A stretch of DNA of 9,293 nucleotides from an uncultured Clostridia bacterium (GTDB taxonomy: Bacteria; Bacillota; Clostridia; Oscillospirales; Ruminococcaceae): contig CAMNBY010000328.1 in assembly GCA_946533615.1 (NCBI GenBank), forward strand, positions 1 to 9,293, in the 5' to 3' direction. The position numbers were made by a program, and so were the translations under genes. Numbering within the stretch: the stretch's first letter is position 1; the number at the start of each line of letters is the position of its first letter. Positions 1 through 6,370 of this stretch are shown one piece after another. Under the pieces are notes generated by a model. That model did not search any database. It was not told the DNA's origin and worked only from the letters and a program-made list of their open reading frames with translations.

Positions 1-66
1 GCTTGCCAGCTTTCCGTCATATTACCCAAATTCTCCTTGACTTGCGCCAGCAAGCCTGCGTCGAAT

Positions 67-131
67 TTAGGCAATCTGACGAAAACCTGGTCGTCGCATC
101 TAACGCACAGGAGTTGTGCGGTATTGCCTAA
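67..131. other. Palindromic element able to form a three-way junction
   Basis: A perfect 9-bp outer inverted repeat (TTAGGCAAT at 67-75, ATTGCCTAA at 123-131) encloses two perfect inner hairpins. These are GACGA/TCGTC (78-82 and 91-95, 8-base loop) and CGCACA/TGTGCG (104-109 and 115-120, 5-base loop), with short linkers of 2, 8 and 2 bases. A further small hairpin (131-145, TTTT loop, one bulged G) abuts its right edge, and another (CTTGC/GCAAG at 41-45 and 50-54) lies to its left. The geometry is that of a three-helix junction. The symmetry does not reveal which strand would be transcribed. On the + strand it would lie in the leader of the CheW gene, 58 bases before its start codon. I do not recognise it as a known riboswitch or RNA family. 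It could be a structured RNA, a regulatory leader, or an interspersed repeat. The pairing is directly visible; any function is inference. Confidence 0.5.
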
Positions 132-189
132 GCTCTTTTGAGGCTGCTGCCGCCGACCGAACTTGCATTGTAAAACGGAGTGTGATAAA

Positions 190-687
190 ATGGAAAACAA
201 TAACGGGCAGATCAGAACTCACAGATACCTGACCTTCATGTCGGCAGGCAGGAAATTTGCCGTGCCCTTCCATAATATCCGTACCGTGCTGATAGCGGGC
301 GAGCTCCACCCGATACCCGAGTTCCCCGACTATTTCGCGGGCACCTGTGTCTGGGAGGATAAGGCCGTCCCCGTCATCGACGCCCGAAAGCGCTTCGGCT
401 TCGGCGAGGGCGAGTACGGCAACCGCAGCTGTATTCTTATATGCGAAACAGAATTCGCCGCCCGCAGCGGCCTCGGGAATATCGGCATACTTACCGATAC
501 CGTCTCCGAAATGGAGGAGATGCCCGAGGATAAGATACTCCCCTGTGAGGCCGTGAGCCGCGAGGCTTATACAAGATACCTGAGCGGCTATTTCCTGCTG
601 GGCGAAACGCCCTGCTATATCGTGGACGCGGGATTAATGGTCAATGACTGCGATATTGATGCCGTCAGGGATTTGACTGAAAACTGA
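190..687 (+). CDS. CheW-domain protein
   Basis: A 165-residue single-domain protein of CheW type. Such proteins are cytoplasmic adaptors that couple chemoreceptors to the histidine kinase CheA. The usual family features are visible: a first strand with small hydrophobic residues (YLTF at 13-16, then FAVPF at 23-27), the IRTVL segment at 30-34, PIPEFPDYFAG at 41-51, and the diagnostic PVIDARKRFG at 61-70. The length matches a stand-alone CheW of about 150-170 residues. The start is ATG 190, preceded by GGAG at 177-180 with 9-base spacing; an in-frame TTG at 163 has no such site and adds odd residues. The segment before the VID motif reads GTCVWEDKAV, where CheW proteins commonly have a GLxNLRG-type turn, so receptor or kinase contacts may differ. 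No CheA, receptor or other che gene lies in the window. The CheW fold is confident; its partner is unknown. Confidence 0.85.
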   Translation: MENNNGQIRTHRYLTFMSAGRKFAVPFHNIRTVLIAGELHPIPEFPDYFAGTCVWEDKAVPVIDARKRFGFGEGEYGNRSCILICETEFAARSGLGNIGILTDTVSEMEEMPEDKILPCEAVSREAYTRYLSGYFLLGETPCYIVDAGLMVNDCDIDAVRDLTEN

Positions 688-689
688 AA

Positions 690-719
690 TTTACAAAAAG
701 TTCATCTTTTCCGTAAAAC
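690..719 (+). promoter_or_regulatory. Candidate sigma-70-type promoter
   Basis: TTTACA (690-695, five of six matches to TTGACA) is followed after 18 bases by TAAAAC (714-719, four of six matches to TATAAT). It starts just after the CheW stop codon in an AT-rich stretch and would serve the downstream secreted protein. This is pattern matching only; the -10 match is weak. Confidence 0.3.
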
Positions 720-728
720 TAAAGCCGC

Positions 729-756
729 CCCTTTCTGCTCTAATAACCAGAAAGGG
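729..756. other. 9-bp hairpin in the leader of the secreted protein gene
   Basis: CCCTTTCTG (729-737) pairs perfectly with CAGAAAGGG (748-756) around a 10-base loop. No T-run follows on either strand, so it is not a standard intrinsic terminator for the CheW gene. If the candidate promoter just upstream is real, the hairpin lies in the 5' untranslated region and could stabilise the message or modulate its translation. Confidence 0.45.
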
Positions 757-855
757 CAGAGGCCCGGAAAGGATGATGATAATATGAAAAGCAAAACTAA
801 TTTCACAGGCATTCGGCAGAGAAAAGAGAACGCCGAAGCACGGAAAGGGGTAGAA

Positions 856-2562
856 ATGTCTACAGGCAAAAATCTTAAAAAACTTATCGTGGCAGCACTT
901 GCGGTGCTGGGTGCTTCGGCAGTGATGTCGATGGCTCCCGCCCCCGCAAAGGCCTTCGCCGCAGAGGGGAATACTCAGGGGGAGATCTCTCAGGGCGACG
1001 AGGACGACGGCCTCATCGACATCTCGGAGGCGGAGCTTGCGCTCTCCAAGACCGCATACACCTATACGGGCGGAGAGATACGCCCCGAGGTCACGGTAAC
1101 GCTTGACGGAGAGGTGCTGCTCCCCGACGAGCACTACGATGTCTACTATGACAACAACATCAACGCGGGCGAGGCCACGGTGACAGTCTACGGCACGGGC
1201 GCCTACAAGGGACAGCTCGAGAAGACCTTCACCATCAAGCCCAACGACCTTGCCGACAATCGGGCGTCGATACCTTATCTCAATTACTCCTACACGGGCA
1301 AGGGCATTGCACCGACGCCGACCCTGAAGGTGGACGGCGTGAAGCTTGCCGCAGGCAAGGACTACACCGTCAGCTATTCAAATAACATAAACGTCGGCAC
1401 CCAGACCGCGAAGATCACGATCAAGGGCATGGGCAACTACACTGGAACGACCGAGAGATTTTTCAACATCAAGCCCAACGACCTTTCGGACAACAGGGCG
1501 ACGATACCCTATCTCAACTACGCCTATACCGGCAAGGCGCGTACCCCCGAGCCTACGCTCAAGGTCGGCGGCGTGAAGCTGGTCAAGGGCAGGGACTACA
1601 CCGTAAGCTGCTCGAACAACATAAACGTCGGCACCCAGACCGCAAAGATCACCATTACGGGCAAGGGAAACTTCACGGGTACGACCGTGAGGTATTTCAA
1701 CATCAAGCCCAACGACATTTCGGACAACCGCGCGACGATCCCGAGCCTGAATTACACCTATCTCGGAAAAAGCATCAAGCCGAGCCCGACGCTTAAGATA
1801 AACGGCGTAAAGCTCGTCAGCGGCAAGGACTATGTTATCTCCTACAAGAACAATTCGGCGATAGGCACCGCCACCGTAACGCTGACAGGCAAGGGCAACT
1901 ACACGGGCAAGACCTCGCGGGAGTTCAACATCGTCAAGGCTCACGGCTTCTACAAGATCGACGGCAGCACCCACTATTTTGACGAAAACGGCAAGGAAGC
2001 CAAGGGCTGCTGGGCTCAGGGCTTTGAGTTCGACAAGAACGGCGCCATGACCGCCGACAGCGAGGCCTTCAAGAAGAAGATCGACAAGTACACGGCGAAT
2101 ATACTGGCAAAATACGGCTACGATAACGACACGCCATATTCAAAGCTCAAGACCCTGTTCTATCACTTTGAGAAGAACGGCTACTACTACCAGAGGCTCG
2201 CGAACCCCAATTTCTCGACACCCAAGTGGGAGATGGACGCTGCGAATTACCTGCTCACATACCGCAAGGGCAACTGCCAGCGCTACTCGGCGCTTATGGC
2301 TTATCTTGCGAGGGCGGTCGGCTTTGACGCCGTAGCCCAGTATCACTACTACATCCGCAACATAAGGGGCACCACCAACTGGATCCACGCCTGGACAGAG
2401 GTCATGGACGGCGGAAAGACCTACATCTGTGACGCCGAGCTGAGGATAGAGGTAGTAAGGTTCGGCACTTCGGGATCTGCGCCCTTTATGAAGGAAAAGA
2501 AGGCCTCGGGCAACTATGGCCCCGGAAGGATGAAGTACTATTACGCTTGGGCGTATAACTGA
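856..2562 (+). CDS. Secreted Ig-like-repeat protein with transglutaminase-like domain
   Basis: A 568-residue exported protein. Residues 1-35 form a clear signal peptide: MSTGKNLKK, a hydrophobic core, then AKAFA before AEGN. Four Ig-like beta-rich repeats follow (about residues 61-356), each carrying the YTGK, DYTVSY-NN and GKGNYTGT motifs seen in many Firmicute surface proteins. Next is a short stretch resembling a cell-wall-binding repeat (HGFYKIDGSTHYFDENGK, about 362-400). The C-terminal domain (about 405-568) is transglutaminase-like, with a plausible Cys474 (GNCQRYSAL), His511 (NWIHAWTEV), Asp526 (YICDAEL) triad. Such domains cross-link proteins or act as cysteine peptidases or amidases; the substrate here is unknown. 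I prefer ATG 856 (AAGGGG upstream), which places the signal peptide at the N-terminus. An in-frame ATG at 784, with its own AGGA, would add 24 charged residues of lower GC3. No LPXTG anchor is visible. Domain calls are confident, the substrate is not. Confidence 0.85.
   Translation: MSTGKNLKKLIVAALAVLGASAVMSMAPAPAKAFAAEGNTQGEISQGDEDDGLIDISEAELALSKTAYTYTGGEIRPEVTVTLDGEVLLPDEHYDVYYDNNINAGEATVTVYGTGAYKGQLEKTFTIKPNDLADNRASIPYLNYSYTGKGIAPTPTLKVDGVKLAAGKDYTVSYSNNINVGTQTAKITIKGMGNYTGTTERFFNIKPNDLSDNRATIPYLNYAYTGKARTPEPTLKVGGVKLVKGRDYTVSCSNNINVGTQTAKITITGKGNFTGTTVRYFNIKPNDISDNRATIPSLNYTYLGKSIKPSPTLKINGVKLVSGKDYVISYKNNSAIGTATVTLTGKGNYTGKTSREFNIVKAHGFYKIDGSTHYFDENGKEAKGCWAQGFEFDKNGAMTADSEAFKKKIDKYTANILAKYGYDNDTPYSKLKTLFYHFEKNGYYYQRLANPNFSTPKWEMDAANYLLTYRKGNCQRYSALMAYLARAVGFDAVAQYHYYIRNIRGTTNWIHAWTEVMDGGKTYICDAELRIEVVRFGTSGSAPFMKEKKASGNYGPGRMKYYYAWAYN
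1228..1923 (+). repeat. Three in-frame tandem repeats of about 78 codons
   Basis: Successive copies begin at TTC codons 1228, 1462 and 1696 with steps of 234 and 234 bases. The third copy ends at 1923, a 228-base step. Each opens with F(N/T)IKPND(L/I), then (L/I)xYLNY or SLNY, and ends with GNYTGT or GNFTGT. The first two copies share long runs of near-identical DNA, for example around 1381-1430 and 1618-1665. A more divergent fourth copy lacking the IKPND lead lies before them (about 1036-1227). The pattern suggests growth by tandem duplication, and copy number could vary between strains. Confidence 0.85.
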
Positions 2563-2593
2563 TCCGCGGGAGCGGCCAATACCGAATGATAAG

Positions 2594-2625
2594 GGGGCGC
2601 TGTACGGGCGAAAGCCCCGCGCCCC
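2594..2625 (+). other. GC-rich hairpin with GAAA tetraloop before the MBOAT gene
   Basis: An outer 7-bp stem, GGGGCGC (2594-2600) with GCGCCCC (2619-2625), encloses an inner 4-bp stem GGGC/GCCC (2606-2609 and 2614-2617) capped by GAAA, a GNRA tetraloop. An asymmetric internal loop (TGTAC against one C) separates the stems. No T-run follows on either strand, so it is unlikely to be a simple intrinsic terminator. It sits 15 bases before the AGGAG of the MBOAT gene and could be a transcript-processing or stability element, or a leader regulator. The fold is visible; the role is inferred. Confidence 0.5.
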
Positions 2626-2653
2626 AAATAAAGACCGTTAGGAGATCAATACA

Positions 2654-4060
2654 TTGACATTCAGTTCTGTTATTTTCTTGTTTGCATTCCTGCCTGTGAC
2701 GTTCCTGCTGTATGCGATATGCAGGAACGACCTGGTGAGGAATATCCTGCTGCTGGCGGCAAGCCTTGTGTTCTATGCCGTGGGCGAGCCTGTGGCTGTG
2801 CTTATCATGATAGTTTCTATCGTGCTCAATTATTTTCTCGGCATACGAGCCTCGAAGGAAAAGGGCGATAAGGCAGCCGTGGCGCTGGCCGTCGTGCTCA
2901 ACATCGGACTGCTGGTGGTGTTCAAGTACCTCGGCTTCCTGACCGAGACCTTCAACTCTCTCACCTCGCTGTCCCTGCCCGTGCCGAAGATCAGGCTGCC
3001 GATAGGCATTTCCTTCTTCACCTTCCAGGGTCTCAGCTACGTCATAGACGTCTACCGCGAAAAACAGATGGTGCAGAAGAGCCTTATGAAGGTGATGCTC
3101 TATATTTCCTTCTTCCCGCAGCTGATAGCAGGACCGATAGTCAAGTATCACGACATCGAGGCGCAGCTGGATCACCGCGAGTTTTCATCTGACAGAGCAG
3201 CAAGAGGCGTGAAGCGCTTCATCGTCGGCCTCGCAAAAAAGGTGCTGATCTCGAACCAGATGGGTCTTGTGGCCGATGCGGTCTTTGCCACAAAGCTCTC
3301 GGAGCTGGGCTGGGGCCCTGCGTGGATCGGTGCTGTCTGCTACAGCCTCCAGATCTTCTTCGACTTCTCGGGATATTCCGATATGGCGATAGGCCTTGGC
3401 TGTATGTTCGGCTTCGATTTCAGAGAGAACTTCAACTATCCCTTCATCTCCGCGAATATGCAGGAGTTCTGGAGAAGGTGGCACATCTCCCTCTCGACCT
3501 GGTTCAAGGAGTATGTCTATATCCCCCTTGGCGGCAACAGACGCGGAAAGGGCAGAGCGATATTCAACCGCTCTGTCGTTTTCCTGCTTACGGGACTCTG
3601 GCACGGCGCTAACCTCACCTTCCTTGTCTGGGGTATGCTGCACGGCGCCTGCCTGCTGATAGAAGGCGCAGGCTGGCTGCCGACAAAGAAAAAGGCCTTC
3701 CGCCCGATCGGCCATATCTATGCCCTGCTGGTCATCATAACGACCTTCGTGATCTTCCGCGCAGACACCCTCGGTCAGGGCTTCAGCATCATCGGAAAGA
3801 TGTTCTCGGGCGCTGCGGGCTCGGCTCCCGAAAACGCCGCGATCTATGCCCTCTGCTCGCCGCTGTTCCTGACGGCGCTGGCAGCAGCGGTGCTGTTCTC
3901 CACGCCTATAGTTCCCAAGCTCGGCGAGAGGATAGCCGCGACAAAGGCCGCCCCCGCCGCCGAGTATGTGACCTATTTCGGGACGCTCGCACTGTTTGCG
4001 CTCTGCGTGCTCAGCCTTGTGGCAAGCGAGTACAATCCCTTCATTTATTTCAGGTTCTGA
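2654..4060 (+). CDS. MBOAT-family O-acyltransferase, AlgI/DltB-like
   Basis: A 468-residue polytopic membrane protein of the MBOAT family, closest in pattern to AlgI and its relatives. These move acyl, usually acetyl, groups from the cytoplasm for O-acylation of extracellular polysaccharides or wall polymers. Family signatures are in order: FFPQLIAGPIVKY after the first helices, NFNYPF then QEFWRRWHISLSTWFKEYVY (conserved His277), PLGGNR, and LLTGLWHGANLTFLVWGMLHG with the conserved MBOAT His317. Length is normal for the family. The start is TTG 2654, preceded by AGGAG at 2640-2644 with 9-base spacing; the MTFSSVIFLFAFLP opening is typical. Its stop lies 15 bases before the ATG of a DHHW/SGNH protein, the classical partner that completes transfer outside the membrane, so the two are almost certainly one operon. 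Polymer and acyl group cannot be read from sequence. Confidence 0.93.
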   Translation: MTFSSVIFLFAFLPVTFLLYAICRNDLVRNILLLAASLVFYAVGEPVAVLIMIVSIVLNYFLGIRASKEKGDKAAVALAVVLNIGLLVVFKYLGFLTETFNSLTSLSLPVPKIRLPIGISFFTFQGLSYVIDVYREKQMVQKSLMKVMLYISFFPQLIAGPIVKYHDIEAQLDHREFSSDRAARGVKRFIVGLAKKVLISNQMGLVADAVFATKLSELGWGPAWIGAVCYSLQIFFDFSGYSDMAIGLGCMFGFDFRENFNYPFISANMQEFWRRWHISLSTWFKEYVYIPLGGNRRGKGRAIFNRSVVFLLTGLWHGANLTFLVWGMLHGACLLIEGAGWLPTKKKAFRPIGHIYALLVIITTFVIFRADTLGQGFSIIGKMFSGAAGSAPENAAIYALCSPLFLTALAAAVLFSTPIVPKLGERIAATKAAPAAEYVTYFGTLALFALCVLSLVASEYNPFIYFRF

Positions 4061-4075
4061 GGAGGTGTGCAGGAA

Positions 4076-5545
4076 ATGAACAAGATCGCAAAGGTAATAT
4101 ATGTTGCTGCGTTTTTTGCAGTTTGCTGTGCACCGCTGTGCATGATGCCGTTCTCGAAGTCCGCAGACCTCGAGAACACGGCCGAGGAGCTCTCCTTCCC
4201 GAAGCTGGTGGACGACGGGCACATAAATACAAGCTTCTCGGAGCAGCTGGATAACTACATGAACAAAAAGCTTCCCGCACGTTCTTACCTGCTGAATGCC
4301 GCCGACACCCTGACGGGCGGAGCCTTCGGCGCCAAGACGGCAAACGTTATCCCCGGAAAGGACGGCTGGCTCTTCTACGGCGGAACGGAGAACAACTACC
4401 TCGACCGCGACGCCATGACCGACGACGAGCTCCGCTCGGCGGTCGTCACCCTCTCGCTGATACAGGAGAACGTAAAGTCAAAGGGCGGCAGCTTCGTCTT
4501 TGTGCCGATGCCAAATAAAAACGAGATCTATCCGGAATATATGCCCTCGCGCTACATCAAGGCCGAGGAGAACGACCTCTCGCGCCTGACCGAAATGCTC
4601 AGGCAGAGCGATGTCAATTTCCTTGACATGAAGCAGGTGCTGCTTGACAATAAGTCGCTGGGGCTGTATCATAAGAATGACAGCCACTGGAACTACCTCG
4701 GTGCGTTCATAGGCTACGATGCGATCATGAACGCTCTCGGCCGCGAGCACAAGACCTATGCCGATGCCGACTACACCACCTCTTACAGCTGGCGCGGCGA
4801 CATCTACGACATGATCTACCCCGAGGGCGACTACCTCGACAAGCAGTACACCTTCAACATCGACTTCGACGAGTATCGCTTCGTTATCCCTCAGACACAG
4901 GACAGCGAGGGACAGCTGAAGATCTTCATGTCCAACGACGCCGAGAAGAACCACGACGACCGCTTTGCCGTCCAGAAGGTAAAGCCCACCACAAAGCGCA
5001 AGCTCTATATGGTGCGCGACTCCTTCGGCAGAGCGCTGCTGCCGTTTATGATCGACAACTACGATCAGGCGCTGTTCGCGCGGACGACTATCCCCGAGCT
5101 CCAGTCCGTCGGCCCTATGACCGATATGGTCTACGAGCTGGTGGAGAGGAACCTGAGGAACCTAATCGCCGAGCCTCCCGCAATGGCGGCACCCGAGCGT
5201 GAGGGCATCACGGCATCAGCGGTGTATGAGTCGGAGAAGAACGAGGCTGTGCTGGTCGAGACCGCAACGGGCACCCGAGTTTCGGGCACCATCGACCCCG
5301 AAATGACGGGCGAGGACGGCAGGATATATGTCACCCTCTCGGGACAAGGGGCAACAAAGACCCTCGAGGCCTTCCCCGTGTTTGACGAGAAGAGCGGCCT
5401 CTGCAAGGACGGCAGACAGGGCTTTTCCGTCCGCCTCAAGGACGGCGATCTCCCCGCAGGGGACTACAGCGTGACAGTTATCTCGGGGGACAGGACAAGC
5501 GGCGAGATAGCCACTGTCACCCTCGGCGAAAGCAGTTATCAGTGA
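4076..5545 (+). CDS. DHHW/AlgX-like SGNH acetyltransferase partner of MBOAT
   Basis: A 489-residue extracytoplasmic protein anchored by an N-terminal hydrophobic segment (about residues 5-25). It fits the DHHW/AlgJ-AlgX group of SGNH-fold proteins that accept the acyl group delivered by an MBOAT and place it on a polymer. Diagnostic elements are visible: KLPARSYLLN (65-74), IPGKDGWLFYG (92-102), FVPMPNKNEIYPEYMP (142-157), the DSHW signature at Asp202-His204-Trp205 and the VRDSFGRAL block with likely nucleophile Ser316. After about residue 385 a separate beta-rich tail follows (ITASAVYES, GRIYVTLSG, PAGDYSVTV), resembling an Ig-like or carbohydrate-binding appendage not required by the core family. 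Start: ATG 4076, with GGAGG (4061-4065) 10 bases upstream; GTG 4067 is almost on top of that site and is rejected. The family call is strong; the substrate is unknown. Confidence 0.9.
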   Translation: MNKIAKVIYVAAFFAVCCAPLCMMPFSKSADLENTAEELSFPKLVDDGHINTSFSEQLDNYMNKKLPARSYLLNAADTLTGGAFGAKTANVIPGKDGWLFYGGTENNYLDRDAMTDDELRSAVVTLSLIQENVKSKGGSFVFVPMPNKNEIYPEYMPSRYIKAEENDLSRLTEMLRQSDVNFLDMKQVLLDNKSLGLYHKNDSHWNYLGAFIGYDAIMNALGREHKTYADADYTTSYSWRGDIYDMIYPEGDYLDKQYTFNIDFDEYRFVIPQTQDSEGQLKIFMSNDAEKNHDDRFAVQKVKPTTKRKLYMVRDSFGRALLPFMIDNYDQALFARTTIPELQSVGPMTDMVYELVERNLRNLIAEPPAMAAPEREGITASAVYESEKNEAVLVETATGTRVSGTIDPEMTGEDGRIYVTLSGQGATKTLEAFPVFDEKSGLCKDGRQGFSVRLKDGDLPAGDYSVTVISGDRTSGEIATVTLGESSYQ

Positions 5546-5598
5546 TCGGCAATGCCGACAGGATATATATTTTTATTATGGAAAGGTAAGGATCAAAA

Positions 5599-6366
5599 AT
5601 GAAGAATTCGATCAAAGTAATGGCAGTTATCGCCGCTCTGTGCCTCACGGCCTGCGGCTCGACAGATTCCTCCGCCGAGGACAGCGGCAAGCTGACTCTG
5701 GCTTCCAGCACCACGACCACCGCCGCAGCGACCGAGGCTTCGGCTGATGCGACCACAACAACTGAGGCAGAGACCACCACTACCACCACTACCGCTGAAA
5801 CAACTAAGGAAACAAAAAAGGAAACAACAAAGGAAACGACAAAGGAAGCCACAGAGGAAAGCGTTGATGAAGCAGATTCGAGCGAAGCACCTGCTGATCC
5901 TGCACCAACAGCTCCAGAGCCTGAACCGGTTCCTGTTGTAAGAGAGACAAAGTTCGCCGTTACCTATAACGGCGTGACCTTCAATGTCGGCGACACCTTC
6001 TCCGCGATCGAGCAGAGCCTCGGCAAGCAGTCGGCAGACCCCCAGCAAGGTCAGGCCTGCGTCGACGACGCTCCCGATTCTACTCTGTATTACTATCCTC
6101 AGCTGACTATCGAGGTAAACAACGACAAGATAATTAGGATAGAGATGGGAGAAAACATGTATTACGGAGACCAGACTGCAAAGACCGCAAAAGGCGCTGC
6201 TATCGGTGGAAATGTATCCGATCTTGAGGCTGCCTACGGCAAGGAAAACGATGGCGACGGCTATGGGTTTAGGAGTTACTATGACGCCGAAACCGATACG
6301 TATATGGATGTGGTTTACATTGAGGACGAGATCTTATCCATAAGTGTCCATGTTCCCTTCAACTGA
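5599..6366 (+). CDS. Lipoprotein with Thr/Glu/Lys-rich stalk and duplicated C-terminal domain
   Basis: A 255-residue putative lipoprotein. The signal peptide ends in the lipobox LTAC, so Cys19 would be lipidated and the protein held on the outer face of the membrane. Residues about 36-114 are low complexity: Thr runs, then KKET/TKET repeats, then a Pro/Glu/Ala section (PAPTAPEPEPVPVV), likely a flexible and possibly glycosylated stalk through the wall. The C-terminal domain (about 117-255) has two related halves. Each has a Gly-led turn, a short helix ending in LGKQ or YGKE, then beta strands ending in IIRIEM or ILSISV; this resembles SmpA/BLIP-like folds seen in Firmicute lipoproteins. No enzyme motif is seen. 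Start: ATG 5599 with TAAGGA at 5587-5592, 6-base spacing. Its stop is 4 bases before mnmG, so co-transcription with mnmG is likely. Function unknown. Confidence 0.8.
   Translation: MKNSIKVMAVIAALCLTACGSTDSSAEDSGKLTLASSTTTTAAATEASADATTTTEAETTTTTTTAETTKETKKETTKETTKEATEESVDEADSSEAPADPAPTAPEPEPVPVVRETKFAVTYNGVTFNVGDTFSAIEQSLGKQSADPQQGQACVDDAPDSTLYYYPQLTIEVNNDKIIRIEMGENMYYGDQTAKTAKGAAIGGNVSDLEAAYGKENDGDGYGFRSYYDAETDTYMDVVYIEDEILSISVHVPFN
5803..5862 (+). repeat. Five 12-bp tandem repeats encoding TKET-type units
   Basis: Five consecutive in-frame 12-base units (5803, 5815, 5827, 5839, 5851) encode TKET, KKET, TKET, TKEA and TEES. An ACC/ACT triplet-rich run encoding Thr lies just before (about 5752-5790). 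The A-rich units differ in base composition from the surrounding coding DNA. Repeat slippage could change the stalk length in steps of four residues without breaking the frame. Confidence 0.85.
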
Positions 6367-6370
6367 TATA

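Noticed and set aside
67..131. Identity of the left-edge element as a c-di-GMP-I riboswitch, tRNA or CRISPR repeat
   Set aside because: It lacks the conserved riboswitch core, has no tRNA acceptor or T-loop pattern, and is present once without spacers.
4067..4075. GTG 4067 as start of the DHHW gene
   Set aside because: It is one base from the GGAGG site, too close for initiation; ATG 4076 has proper spacing and gives a typical membrane anchor.
3185..4222. A 345-codon - strand open frame across the MBOAT and DHHW genes
   Set aside because: It lies opposite two genes with clear catalytic motifs and has a skewed Arg/Glu/His composition typical of antisense frames.
5546..5598. A small TCGGC/GCCGA hairpin after the DHHW gene followed by an AT-rich run, as a terminator or promoter
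   Set aside because: The stem is only 5 bp and is separated from the T-run by over ten bases. No good -35 pairs with the TATTAT at 5574-5579. It may weakly attenuate, but I cannot support a call.
6344..6370. Upstream in-frame starts (GTG 6344, ATG 6350) for mnmG
   Set aside because: They overlap the lipoprotein gene, lack a spaced ribosome site and would add residues before the canonical MnmG N-terminus.
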